Notes under the pieces: generated by a model
Told to the model about the DNA's origin: nothing
The model's input: the letters and a program-made list of their open reading frames with translations, nothing else
Databases searched by the model: none
Shown: piece after piece, positions 35,057 to 44,096 of the stretch
Position numbering within the stretch: the stretch's first letter is position 1
Layout of the letters: each line of letters begins with the position of its first letter
Source of the DNA: Streptomyces flavidovirens DSM 40150
GTDB lineage: Bacteria; Actinomycetota; Actinomycetes; Streptomycetales; Streptomycetaceae
Length of the DNA: 64,000 bases
Assembly (NCBI RefSeq): GCF_000429085.1
Contig: NZ_AUBE01000020.1
Coordinates: forward strand, 82,581-146,580
Direction of reading: 5' to 3'
Position numbers and translations under genes: made by a program

Positions 35057-35971
35057 ATGGCTGGATCCGGAGCATCCCCCCTCGCACGCGCCGAGCAGTT
35101 CGTCTGGCTGACGGCCCGTGTGCTCGAACAGCGGCACTTCGCCCACCACTTCCTGGAGGGCAGTGCCGACGCGGTCGAAACGGCGCTCGCCCCGTACCAG
35201 GGTGAGGACGGCGGCTACGGCTACGCGCTGGAACCAGATCTGCGCGGTCCCGTGAGCCAGCCGCTGCACGTCGCGCACGCGCTGCGTGTCCTCGATTCCA
35301 TCGGCCGCTGCGAAGGCCCGCGGGTGGAGCGGATGTGCCGCTATCTGTCGGACGTGTCGACGAGGGAGGGGGCGCTGCCCGCGGTGCACCCTTCGCTGCG
35401 CGGCTATCCGGCCGCGCCGTTCGTCCCGGTCGTCGACGATCCTCCGGGGGACCTCCTGGCGACGGGGCCGGTGGTGGGGCTGCTGCACCGCAATGAGGTG
35501 TGGCACGCGTGGCTCTTCAGGGCCACCGACTTCTGCTGGGCCGCCGTCGAGGCGCTGGAGGAGTCCCATCCGTACGAGGTCCAGGCGGCGGTCGCCTTCC
35601 TGGACGGTGTGCCCGACCGGACGCGGGCCGAGGCCGCCGCGGACCGGCTCGGCCGGCTGGTGCGCGAGCAGCGGCTCGTGGTGCTGGACCCGGCGCGGGC
35701 CGGGGAGCAGCCGGTCGCCGCCGGGTACGCGCCGGGCGAGCACCACTTCGCCTACGACTACGCCCGTACGCCGGGATCGCTCGCGCGTCGCTGGTTCAGC
35801 GACGCGGAGATGAGCCGCTCGCTGGACTTCCTCGCGGCCGCGCAGCGGGAGGACGGGGGCTGGCCGATCCGCTGGCGGGAGTGGGCGCCGGGGGCGGCCC
35901 TTGAGTCACGTCCGGTCGTGACGATCGGGGCACTGCTGACGCTGCGGGCGTACGGACGCGTCATCGGCTGA
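35057..35971 (+). CDS. Alpha/alpha-toroid (terpenoid cyclase/prenyltransferase-like) protein
   Basis: 304-residue protein with sequence features of the alpha/alpha-barrel fold shared by terpene cyclases and protein prenyltransferases: repeated QxxDGG(W/Y) motifs (YQGEDGGYGYALEPD near residue 50, QREDGGWPIRW near 275) spaced by helical repeats. It lacks the DxDD or DDxxD catalytic motifs of cyclases, so the enzymatic role is unclear. No signal peptide. The ATG at 35057 has no strong ribosome binding site. It is convergent with azlD and ends in a perfect hairpin. Confidence 0.75.
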   Translation: MAGSGASPLARAEQFVWLTARVLEQRHFAHHFLEGSADAVETALAPYQGEDGGYGYALEPDLRGPVSQPLHVAHALRVLDSIGRCEGPRVERMCRYLSDVSTREGALPAVHPSLRGYPAAPFVPVVDDPPGDLLATGPVVGLLHRNEVWHAWLFRATDFCWAAVEALEESHPYEVQAAVAFLDGVPDRTRAEAAADRLGRLVREQRLVVLDPARAGEQPVAAGYAPGEHHFAYDYARTPGSLARRWFSDAEMSRSLDFLAAAQREDGGWPIRWREWAPGAALESRPVVTIGALLTLRAYGRVIG

Positions 35972-35981
35972 CACCGGCGTG

Positions 35982-36014
35982 GTGACGTCCCGCGGCAGGG
36001 CTGCGGGACGTCAC
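35982..36014. terminator. Bidirectional hairpin terminator
   Basis: Perfect 12-bp stem GTGACGTCCCGC / GCGGGACGTCAC with a 9-nt loop, between the convergent toroid-like gene and azlD. Confidence 0.85.
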
Positions 36015-36020
36015 GGCACG

Positions 36021-36329
36021 TCAGCCGCTGACCGCCCGTACACCGGCGGTGACGACCACGGCGGCCCCCACCACGACGAGGAAGGGGGCGCGCAGGACAA
36101 GCGCGAGCGCCGCCGCTGCGAGTCCCGCGCCCCTCGCGTCGAGCATCAGTTGCTGACCGGTGCTGAACGTCTGCTGGGCGGTGAGCGCGGCCAGCAGGGC
36201 CACGGGCAGCAGGGCGGCCAGCCGCTTCACGAGCGGGCGTTCCAGGGCCCCCGCCGGCACCAGCAGGCCGAGCAGTTTGACGAGATAGCAGCCGATGGCC
36301 GTGGCACCGATCGCGATCCAGACGCTCAT
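36021..36329 (-). CDS. azlD: Branched-chain amino-acid exporter small subunit AzlD
   Basis: 102-residue membrane protein with four hydrophobic segments, matching AzlD. It partners AzlC to export branched-chain amino acids or analogues. The start ATG overlaps the azlC stop codon (ATGA), so expression is coupled. Confidence 0.9.
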   Translation of the reverse strand: MSVWIAIGATAIGCYLVKLLGLLVPAGALERPLVKRLAALLPVALLAALTAQQTFSTGQQLMLDARGAGLAAAALALVLRAPFLVVVGAAVVVTAGVRAVSG

Positions 36330-37075
36330 CGGCCTTCCTCCTTCTCGGTGCGGCCTGCCCTGCGGCCCTGTACGCAGAGCACAGCGGGGGCGGCGAGGGC
36401 GGCGACGAGCACCGGCACGCCCGCGGGAAGTACCGGCAGCAACCCGACGGCCAGGAGCACGGCAAGGCCCGCCACGGCCCGTTCCATGCCGGTACGGAGC
36501 ATGGGCGCCAGCAGTGCGAGGAAGACAGCGGGGCTTGCGGCGTCAAGGCCCCACGCGTCGGTGTCACCGAGGGCCTCCGCACCCACGGCCCCCACCAGGG
36601 TGGTGAGGTTCCACAGCACGTACAGGGTCAGTCCCGTGACGGTGAAGCCGAGCCGGGCGCTGCGGCGCGAGGGCTGCGCGAGCGTCACTGCTGTGGTCTC
36701 GTCGATCACCCAGTGCGCGGCGAAAGGGCGTACGAATCGGGGCAGGGCCAGCAGCTGGGACAGCCGCAGCCCGTAGAAGGCATTGCGTACGCCGAGGAAG
36801 AAGGCGCCCGCGGCGGCGGTGAACGGATTGCCGCCCGCCGCGAGGGCGCCGACGAGCGCGAACTGTGAGGCCCCCGTGAACACGAGGAGGCTGAGCGCGC
36901 AGGTCTGGAGGAGGGTGAGGCCCGATCCCGCGGAGGTCACGCCGAAGGCAAAGCCGGAGAGTCCGACGGCGACGCCCACGCCGAGCGCGTCACGGACGAC
37001 CGCGCTGTCCGGTTTGGCCGCGGCTGGTTCTGTACGTATAGCCGGGGGTGCTGTCTGTGCTGTCTGTTCTGCCAC
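36326..37075 (-). CDS. azlC: Branched-chain amino-acid exporter large subunit AzlC
   Basis: 249-residue AzlC-family permease. After a ~30-residue hydrophilic N-terminus come seven or so membrane segments with the family motifs FGVTSAGSGL, FTGASQFALVG, FFLGVRNAFYGL and HWVIDETTAV. The GTG at 37075 is chosen because it begins just 10 bp after the araC-type regulator gene and the longer upstream frame runs into that gene. Regulator and exporter form an operon. Confidence 0.92.
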   Translation of the reverse strand: MAEQTAQTAPPAIRTEPAAAKPDSAVVRDALGVGVAVGLSGFAFGVTSAGSGLTLLQTCALSLLVFTGASQFALVGALAAGGNPFTAAAGAFFLGVRNAFYGLRLSQLLALPRFVRPFAAHWVIDETTAVTLAQPSRRSARLGFTVTGLTLYVLWNLTTLVGAVGAEALGDTDAWGLDAASPAVFLALLAPMLRTGMERAVAGLAVLLAVGLLPVLPAGVPVLVAALAAPAVLCVQGRRAGRTEKEEGR

Positions 37076-37085
37076 GTCCGGGACA

Positions 37086-37955
37086 CTACGACGGGCGGCC
37101 ACGACCCGTCTTGTACGTTCTTGCGCGCTCCCGCTGATAGGCGCCGGGCGGCACCCCGACAATCCGGGTGAAGTGCCGGTTCAGATGCGGCTGATCGCTG
37201 AACCCGACGGCGGCGGCGGCCTCCACCGGGGCCGTGCCGGCTTCCAGGAGGCGCCGGGCGCTGCGCACGCGCGCATTGGTGAGCCAGGTGTGCGGCGGCA
37301 TGCCGTACGCCGACTTGAACGCGCGCAGGAGCGCGAACGGGCCGGTCCCGAGTTCGTTCGCGAGCTGTTCCAGGGAGGGGGGCTTCACCATGCGTTCCTC
37401 GAGAAGGTTCTTCGCGAGCGCCGCCGTACGGGCGCCCGCCGCCGCCGGCGTACGTGCGGGCAGCGTCTGGCCGTGCCGCCGCAGCAGTCTGGCCACGGCG
37501 ACACGCAGCAGGCTGTCGGCGGCGAGCGCGTTGCCCTCCTCGGCCGCCGTGTGCACCGCGCGGATGAGGCGCGCGGTGTCGGCGTCCTCGACGATGGTCT
37601 CGGCGAAACCGGCCGTTCCGCGCAGGCTCGTCGTCTCCTCGGCGATGGCGGCGACCACCTGCGCCGAGGGGTACAGGGTGGCGTACGACCATCCCTCGGG
37701 CACGCCCGCGCGGGCCGAGTGCGGCACCTCCGGATTGATCATGACGACGGTGCCCGGACGGGCCCTGATCGTGCCCTGCGGCATCACCACGTCCTCGATT
37801 CCGCGGAAGACCGCGCCGAAGACGAACCCCTCATGGCTGTGCCGCGAGAACGAGTGGCGCACGTAGCGGGCCCGGAGCAGGTCGAGGCCGGGGACCCCCG
37901 GGTACTGCCAGTGTCGCGCCCACTCGTCCGCGTTCCGCGCCTGCGTCATCGCCAT
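37086..37955 (-). CDS. AraC-family transcriptional regulator with cupin sensor domain
   Basis: 289-residue activator. The N-terminal AraC-type cupin domain (~20-150) contains SRHSHEGFVFG, and the C-terminal domain has two helix-turn-helix motifs (~185-285; LEQLANELGTGPFALLRAFKSAYG and AAAVGFSDQPHLNRHFTRIVGVPPGAYQR). It is co-directional with and 10 bp upstream of azlCD, so it most likely controls that exporter. The start is one of two ATGs at 37949 and 37955. It is divergent from lhr, with the promoters in the short gap. Confidence 0.9.
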   Translation of the reverse strand: MAMTQARNADEWARHWQYPGVPGLDLLRARYVRHSFSRHSHEGFVFGAVFRGIEDVVMPQGTIRARPGTVVMINPEVPHSARAGVPEGWSYATLYPSAQVVAAIAEETTSLRGTAGFAETIVEDADTARLIRAVHTAAEEGNALAADSLLRVAVARLLRRHGQTLPARTPAAAGARTAALAKNLLEERMVKPPSLEQLANELGTGPFALLRAFKSAYGMPPHTWLTNARVRSARRLLEAGTAPVEAAAAVGFSDQPHLNRHFTRIVGVPPGAYQRERARTYKTGRGRPS

Positions 37956-38046
37956 AAGGCCATTCTGCGTCCGTGCCACGAGCCGCTGACCTGCGCGTCC
38001 ATGTCCTGGACGCCCGTTGTCAGTGGTCGGGTGCACGATGGGGGAC

Positions 38047-41000
38047 ATGTCCAGGACTGCGCTCGACTCCTTCTCGCCCGCGACTCGCGGCTGGTTCACG
38101 GGGGCCTTCAGCGCGCCCACCGCGGCGCAGGAAGGCGCCTGGCAGGCCATCTCGGAGGGCTCCGACGTCCTGGTGGTGGCCCCGACCGGCTCCGGGAAGA
38201 CCCTGGCCGCGTTTCTCGCCGCTCTCGACGACCTGGCGTCCAAGCCCCCGCCCGCCGACCCGAAGAAGCGCTGCCGGGTGCTGTACGTATCGCCGCTCAA
38301 GGCCCTCGCTGTCGACGTCGAGCGCAACCTCCGCAGCCCGCTCACCGGCATCCGCCAGGAAGCCGTACGCCTGGGGCTGACCGAACCCGACGTGCGGGTC
38401 GGCATCCGCTCCGGCGACACCCCGGCCAACGAGCGGCGGTCACTGGCGACGAAGCCGCCGGACATCCTCATCACCACACCCGAGTCGCTGTTCCTGATGC
38501 TCACATCTGCCACCCGTGACGCCCTGGCCGGCATCGAGACGGTGATCCTGGACGAGGTGCACGCCGTCGCGGGGACCAAGCGCGGCGCGCATCTCGCCGT
38601 ATCCCTGGAGCGGCTGGACGAGCTGCTGCCGCGGCCCGCCCGCCGGATCGGCCTGTCGGCGACGGTACGGCCGGTGGACGAGGTCGCCCGCTTCCTCTCC
38701 CCCCAGCGGCAGGCCGCCATCGTCCAGCCGCGATCGGGCAAGGAGTTCGACCTGTCGGTGGTCGTCCCCGTGGAGGACCTCGGCGAGCTGGGCGGAGCCC
38801 CCGCCAAGGGGGACGACGCGGGCGACAAGCCGTCGATCTGGCCGCACGTGGAAGAGCGCATCGCCGACCTCGTCCAGGCCCACCGCTCGACGATCGTCTT
38901 CGTGAACTCCCGCCGTCTCGCCGAGCGCCTGTGCAACCGGCTCAACGAGATCGCGTACGAACGGGCCACCGGCGAACCTCTCCCCGATGACCACTCCCCC
39001 GCCGAACTCATGGCGCAGGCGGGCGCCGCCAAGGGCGCCCCGGCGCTGCTCGCCCGCGCCCACCACGGCTCGGTCTCCAAGGAGCAGCGCGCCCAGGTCG
39101 AGGAAGACCTCAAGGCGGGCCGGCTGCCCGCGGTAGTCGCGACCTCCAGCCTGGAGCTGGGCATCGACATGGGCGCGGTGGATCTCGTCGTCCAGGTCGA
39201 GTCACCTCCGTCCGTCGCCTCCGGCCTCCAGCGCGTCGGCCGCGCCGGGCACCAGGTCGGCGCGGTCTCCACCGGCGTCGTCTTCCCGAAGTACCGGGGC
39301 GACCTCGTCCAGTCGGCCGTCGTCACCGAGCGCATGCGCAGCGGCTCCATCGAGGCGCTGCGCGTCCCCGCCAACCCGCTCGACGTCCTGGCCCAGCAGC
39401 TCGTCGCCATGGTCGCGCTCGACACCTGGCAGGCCGACGACCTGCTCGCCGTCGTCCGCCGCGCGGCGCCCTTCGCCTCGCTCCCCGAGTCCGCGTTCAC
39501 CGCGGTCCTCGACATGCTCGCGGGCCGCTATCCCTCCGACGCCTTCGCCGAGTTGCGCCCCCGCGTCGTCTGGGACCGCATCGCCGGTACGGTCACGGGC
39601 CGCCCCGGTGCGCAGCGCCTCGCCGTCACCTCCGGCGGCACGATCCCCGACCGCGGGCTCTTCGGCGTCTTCCTGGCCGGAGCCGACCCCAAGCGGGGCG
39701 GCGGCCGTGTCGGTGAGCTCGACGAGGAGATGGTCTACGAATCCCGTGTGGGCGACGTCTTCACCCTCGGCACCACCTCGTGGCGCATCGAGGACATCAC
39801 CCGCGACCGGGTGCTGGTCTCCCCCGCCCCCGGCGTACCGGGCCGGCTGCCCTTCTGGAAGGGGGACCAGCTGGGCCGCCCCCTCGAACTGGGCCGCGCG
39901 CTCGGCGCGTTCGTCCGCGAGGTCGGCTCCCTCGCGCCCGAGGACGCCCGGCTGCGGCTGACGGCGGCCGGGCTCGACTCCTGGGCCGCGGACAACGTCC
40001 TGTCGTACCTCGACGAGCAGCGCCACGCCGCCGGTCACGTCCCCGACGACCGCACCATCGTCGTGGAGCGCTTCCGTGACGAGCTGGGCGACTGGCGCGT
40101 CGTCATCCACTCCCCCTTCGGCGCCCAGGTGCACGCACCCTGGGCGCTCGCCCTCGGCAGCCGCCTGACCGAGCGGTACGGCATGGACGCCCAGGTCATG
40201 CACGCCGACGACGGCATCGTGCTGCGCCTGCCGGACGCCGACCTGATGGGCTTCGACCTCCTCGGCGAAGAGCCGTCCCGGCAGGGCACGGAGTTCGACA
40301 GCGATCAGGCTCCGCTCGGCGCCGCCGACGTCGCGTTCGACAAGGGCGAGGTCAACCAGATCGTCACCGACCAGGTCGGCGGCTCGGCGCTGTTCGCCGC
40401 CCGCTTCCGCGAGTGCGCCGCCCGCGCGCTGCTGCTGCCGCGCCGCAGTCCGGGCAAGCGCACCCCGCTGTGGCAGCAGCGTCAGCGTGCTTCCCAGTTG
40501 CTCCAGGTCGCCTCGGAGTTCGGCTCGTTCCCGATCGTCCTCGAAGCCGTGCGCGAGTGCCTCCAGGACGTCTTCGACGTACCCGGACTCACCGAGCTCA
40601 TGGGCGACATCGAATCCCGCCGCGTCCGGCTCGTCGAGGTCACCACCCCCGAGCCGTCCCCGTTCGCCCGCTCCCTCCTCTTCGGTTACGTCGCCCAGTT
40701 CCTGTACGAGGGCGACTCGCCCCTCGCCGAGCGGCGCGCCGCCGCGCTCTCCCTGGACTCCCGGCTCCTGGCCGAGCTGCTCGGCCAGGCGGAGCTGCGG
40801 GAGCTGCTCGACGCCGACGTCCTGACCGAGCTGGAGCAGGAGCTCCAGTGGCTCACCGAAGACCGCCGTATCAAGGACACCGAGGGCGTCGCCGACCTCC
40901 TGCGGGTCCTGGGTCCGCTCACCGACACGGAGCTGGAGGCGCGCGGCGCGGAACCAGGGTGGGCCGAGGCGCTGTCGACCGCCCGCCGGGCCATCCGGGT

Positions 41001-42681
41001 CCGTATCGCGGGGGCGGACCACTGGGCGGCCGTCGAGGACGCCGGCCGGCTGCGCGACGCGCTGGGCACCGCACTCCCCGTCGGCGTACCGGAAGCGTTC
41101 ACGGAGCCCGTCAGGGACCCGCTCGGCGATCTCCTGGCCCGTTTCGCCCGCACCCACGGCCCCTTCACGTCCGCCACGGCCGCCGCCCGGTTCGGCCTGG
41201 GCGCGGCGGTGACGGACGGCGCCCTGCAACGCCTCACCGCGAACGGCCGGGTCGTACAGGGCGAGTTCCATCCCGCCGGCATCGGCCAGGAATGGTGCGA
41301 CGCGACGGTCCTGCGCCGCCTCCGGCGCCGGTCCCTCGCCGCCCTGCGCCATGAACTCGAACCGGTTCCTCCCGCCGCCCTCGCCACGTTCCTGCCCCAG
41401 TGGCAGCACCTGGGCAGCAGCAGCCTGCGGGGCATCGACGGACTGGTGCGCGCCGTGGAGCAGTTGCAGGGCGCCTCAGTCCCCGCGTCCGCGCTCGAAA
41501 AGCTGGTCCTCCCGTCCCGCGTCGTGGGTTACTCACCCGCCATGCTCGACGAACTCACCACCACCGGCGAGGTCCTCTGGGCCGGATCGGGTGCGTTGCC
41601 GGGCAAGGACGGCTGGGTATCCCTCTACCTCGCCGACGCGGCGCCCCTGCTCCTCCCGCAGCCGCACCCCCTCGAACTGACCGCGCTGCACGAGTCCGTC
41701 CTCACCACCCTCTCCGGTGGGTACGGTCTCTTCTTCCGCCAGATCGCCGACCAGGTCCGCGCCACCACCCACCCCGACTGCACGGATCCCCAACTGGCCG
41801 ATGCCCTGTGGGATCTGGCCTGGTCGGGCCGCCTCACCAACGACACCCTCGCACCGCTGCGCTCCCTCCTGGGCTCGGGCCGTACGGCGGGCTCCACCGC
41901 CCACCGCGCCAAACGCACGGTCCCGCGCGGGCGGTACGGCACCCTCAGTGCGGCCGCCCGCCCCGCCTCCCGCACCGGCCCGCCCACGGTCTCCGGCCGC
42001 TGGTCCCTGCTCCCCGCCCACGAACCCGACCCGACCCACCGCGCCCACGCGCTCGCCCGCACCCTGCTCGACCGGCACGGTGTGGTCACGCGCGGCGCGG
42101 TCGCCGCCGAAGGGGTCGAGGGCGGCTTCTCGGCGACGTACCGCATCCTGGCAGCGTTCGAGGACAGCGGGCAGGCGCGCCGCGGTTACGTCGTCGAGGG
42201 CCTCGGCGCCGCCCAGTTCGCGATGGACGGCGCGGTCGACCGCCTGCGCGCGGCGGCCACCGCGCGCGAGCGCGCGGAAACCGATTCCCCGAACCGCGCG
42301 GTGGTCCTCGCCGCCGCCGACCCCGCCAACGCGTACGGCGCGGCCCTGCCCTGGCCGGAACCGCCCTCCGACGCCGGCCACAAACCCGGCCGCAAGGCCG
42401 GGGCCCTGGTCGTCCTCGTCGACGGCGAGCTGACCCTCTACATGGAGCGCGGCGGCAAGACCCTGCTGGCATGGCCCACCGTCCCGAACGACCCGTCGGC
42501 CTCCGACCCCCGCCTCAACGCGGCGGCCGAAGCCCTGGCGACGGCGGCCAGACAAGGCGCCCTGGGCACGGTCACCGTGGAACGCACCAACGGCGCCCCA
42601 GCCCTGACCTCCCCCCTGGGCAAAACCCTGGAGGCAGCGGGCTTCCACCCCACTCCCCGCGGCCTCCGCCTCCGCCCTTGA
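38047..42681 (+). CDS. lhr: Large ATP-dependent helicase Lhr
   Basis: Superfamily 2 DNA helicase of 1544 residues, the long bacterial Lhr form. Walker A APTGSGKT is at residues 45-52, with motif Ia YVSPLKALA, motif II DEVHAVAGTKRG, motif III SATVRP, and motifs IV-VI ending in QRVGRAGHQVG near 405. A WH/beta-barrel core follows, then the long Lhr C-terminal domain, which in mycobacterial and E. coli Lhr supports oligomerisation and possibly uracil-DNA handling. The start is uncertain between ATGs at 38038 and 38047. It is followed by a nei-type glycosylase gene, an association also seen in mycobacteria. Confidence 0.97.
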   Translation: MSRTALDSFSPATRGWFTGAFSAPTAAQEGAWQAISEGSDVLVVAPTGSGKTLAAFLAALDDLASKPPPADPKKRCRVLYVSPLKALAVDVERNLRSPLTGIRQEAVRLGLTEPDVRVGIRSGDTPANERRSLATKPPDILITTPESLFLMLTSATRDALAGIETVILDEVHAVAGTKRGAHLAVSLERLDELLPRPARRIGLSATVRPVDEVARFLSPQRQAAIVQPRSGKEFDLSVVVPVEDLGELGGAPAKGDDAGDKPSIWPHVEERIADLVQAHRSTIVFVNSRRLAERLCNRLNEIAYERATGEPLPDDHSPAELMAQAGAAKGAPALLARAHHGSVSKEQRAQVEEDLKAGRLPAVVATSSLELGIDMGAVDLVVQVESPPSVASGLQRVGRAGHQVGAVSTGVVFPKYRGDLVQSAVVTERMRSGSIEALRVPANPLDVLAQQLVAMVALDTWQADDLLAVVRRAAPFASLPESAFTAVLDMLAGRYPSDAFAELRPRVVWDRIAGTVTGRPGAQRLAVTSGGTIPDRGLFGVFLAGADPKRGGGRVGELDEEMVYESRVGDVFTLGTTSWRIEDITRDRVLVSPAPGVPGRLPFWKGDQLGRPLELGRALGAFVREVGSLAPEDARLRLTAAGLDSWAADNVLSYLDEQRHAAGHVPDDRTIVVERFRDELGDWRVVIHSPFGAQVHAPWALALGSRLTERYGMDAQVMHADDGIVLRLPDADLMGFDLLGEEPSRQGTEFDSDQAPLGAADVAFDKGEVNQIVTDQVGGSALFAARFRECAARALLLPRRSPGKRTPLWQQRQRASQLLQVASEFGSFPIVLEAVRECLQDVFDVPGLTELMGDIESRRVRLVEVTTPEPSPFARSLLFGYVAQFLYEGDSPLAERRAAALSLDSRLLAELLGQAELRELLDADVLTELEQELQWLTEDRRIKDTEGVADLLRVLGPLTDTELEARGAEPGWAEALSTARRAIRVRIAGADHWAAVEDAGRLRDALGTALPVGVPEAFTEPVRDPLGDLLARFARTHGPFTSATAAARFGLGAAVTDGALQRLTANGRVVQGEFHPAGIGQEWCDATVLRRLRRRSLAALRHELEPVPPAALATFLPQWQHLGSSSLRGIDGLVRAVEQLQGASVPASALEKLVLPSRVVGYSPAMLDELTTTGEVLWAGSGALPGKDGWVSLYLADAAPLLLPQPHPLELTALHESVLTTLSGGYGLFFRQIADQVRATTHPDCTDPQLADALWDLAWSGRLTNDTLAPLRSLLGSGRTAGSTAHRAKRTVPRGRYGTLSAAARPASRTGPPTVSGRWSLLPAHEPDPTHRAHALARTLLDRHGVVTRGAVAAEGVEGGFSATYRILAAFEDSGQARRGYVVEGLGAAQFAMDGAVDRLRAAATARERAETDSPNRAVVLAAADPANAYGAALPWPEPPSDAGHKPGRKAGALVVLVDGELTLYMERGGKTLLAWPTVPNDPSASDPRLNAAAEALATAARQGALGTVTVERTNGAPALTSPLGKTLEAAGFHPTPRGLRLRP

Positions 42682-43215
42682 GCCCACCGCCCCCGCGACC
42701 ACCCGCGCGCCGCCCGCATACGGGGCTCCTCCGAGGACGCGCCCGCCTTCGCTCGGTGCGTACGCCTTCACCGATTACCAAGGCGGCGAGAAGGACGGGA
42801 AGAGCGAGAAGTCCGGCAGCGGCGCCAAGCAGCCGCTCGCCGAGACCGTCGCGGTTGATCTCCTCGGTCAGCGCGAAGCGCGCTGCGGCGGCCTTGAACG
42901 CGCCGCCCACGGCGCGCAGAGGCGCACCGGGCATAACCTCACCCGGCGCGCCGACACAGTGCGCTTTCCCAGCTCCCGGCCGCACCATCGTCAGCCGCGT
43001 TCGAAGCGAGGTCGGCGGCCAGCACCGCCATCGACCCGTTTTGAGCCCGGCCGGCGATTGAGCCTCCGCGAGTCCCAACACCGCCCCCTGCCTCGCCCTG
43101 CCCGAGACCGCGAAGCAGGGAACCACGGCCAGGCCTGACCCCACTTTGCCCCCGCAGGCAACTGGGGCAGCAGAAGAATCCGCACCTCCCGCCCCCTCCA
43201 CCGCATCATGGACCC
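42682..43215. other. 534-bp gap with degenerate sequence and a small intergenic repeat
   Basis: No convincing gene. A minus-strand frame (ATG at 42934) has a run that reads like protein (KAAAARFALTEEINRDGLGERLLG) but overlaps the end of lhr by over 100 bp and loses coding character, so it may be a decayed gene. At 43040-43062 lies TTGAGCCCGGCCGGCGATTGAG, which resembles the short imperfect palindromes (CTCAATCGCCGGACGGGC-type) scattered between genes in Streptomyces. Confidence 0.45.
43040..43062. repeat. Streptomyces-type short intergenic palindromic repeat
   Basis: TTGAGCCCGGCCGGCGATTGAG, an imperfect palindrome of the kind found in many Streptomyces intergenic regions. Recognised from memory; copy number in this genome cannot be judged from one window. 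Confidence 0.45.
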
Positions 43216-44013
43216 ATGCCTGAAGGAGACTCCGTCTGGCAGGCCGCCCGGCTCCTGCACACCGCCCTCGCCGGACACACCCTCACCCGCGCCGACCTCC
43301 GCGTCCCCCGGTTCGCCACCGCCGACCTGACCGGCCGCACCGTCCTGGACGTCACCCCTCGCGGCAAGCACCTCCTCGCCCGCATCGGGGGCGGCCTCAC
43401 GCTCCACTCCCACCTCGGCATGGACGGCGCCTGGAAGATCTACGCCCCCGCCGAACGATGGCGCGGCGGCCCCGCCCACCAGATCCGCGCCATCCTCGGC
43501 ACCGCAGAACACACGGCCGTGGGCTACCGCCTCCCCGTACTCGAACTCATCCGGACCGAGGACGAAGCCCAGGCTGTCGGCCACCTCGGCCCCGACCTCC
43601 TGGGCCCGGACTGGGACGCCGAAGAAGCACTCCGACGCCTCCTCGCAACCCCCGACCGCCCCCTCGGCGAAGCCCTCCTCGACCAGCGCAACCTCGCCGG
43701 CATCGGCAACATCTACAAGTCGGAGCTGTGCTTCTTCGCCCGCGCCACCCCCTGGCTGCCCATCCGCGAACTTCCCGCCCCCGAACGCCTGGTCGCGGCC
43801 GCCAAACGCCTCCTGGAGGCCAACCGCGACCGCCTCGGCCGCCGCACCACCCTCCGCGAACGCGCGCCCACCCCACTCCTCTACGTGTACGGCCGCGCCG
43901 GCCGCCCCTGCCTGCGCTGCGGCGCCACGATCCGCCACGCCGACCAGGGCGACGGCAGCCGTCTCCGCCCCACCTACTGGTGCCCACGCTGCCAATCGGG
44001 CCCGACGCCCTGA
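43216..44013 (+). CDS. Fpg/Nei-family DNA glycosylase/AP lyase
   Basis: Base-excision repair glycosylase of 265 residues. It starts MPEGDSVW, giving the catalytic Pro and Glu after Met removal. The Nei-type LHSHLGMDGAWKIY, the helix-two-turn-helix NLAGIGNIYKSELCFFA near residue 160, and a C-terminal zinc finger (CLRCG...CPRCQ) are all visible. It should act on oxidised pyrimidines. It lies downstream of lhr in the same direction. The ATG start is fixed by the catalytic N-terminus. Confidence 0.96.
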   Translation: MPEGDSVWQAARLLHTALAGHTLTRADLRVPRFATADLTGRTVLDVTPRGKHLLARIGGGLTLHSHLGMDGAWKIYAPAERWRGGPAHQIRAILGTAEHTAVGYRLPVLELIRTEDEAQAVGHLGPDLLGPDWDAEEALRRLLATPDRPLGEALLDQRNLAGIGNIYKSELCFFARATPWLPIRELPAPERLVAAAKRLLEANRDRLGRRTTLRERAPTPLLYVYGRAGRPCLRCGATIRHADQGDGSRLRPTYWCPRCQSGPTP

Positions 44014-44096
44014 AAGAGGGGGGCACCACCCACCCGGCGCCCCGCCCACCACCCCACCAGTTGACGCCCCGTCAGCTACGGCCGTACCGTCCCCGC

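Noticed and set aside
42572..42934. Minus-strand ORF with a ribosome-binding-like sequence after lhr
   Set aside because: It overlaps over 100 bp of conserved lhr coding sequence and loses coding character toward its end.
41400..43061. 553-codon Pro/Arg-rich open frame on the plus strand
   Set aside because: Out-of-frame shadow of the lhr C-terminus, with composition typical of shifted high-GC frames.
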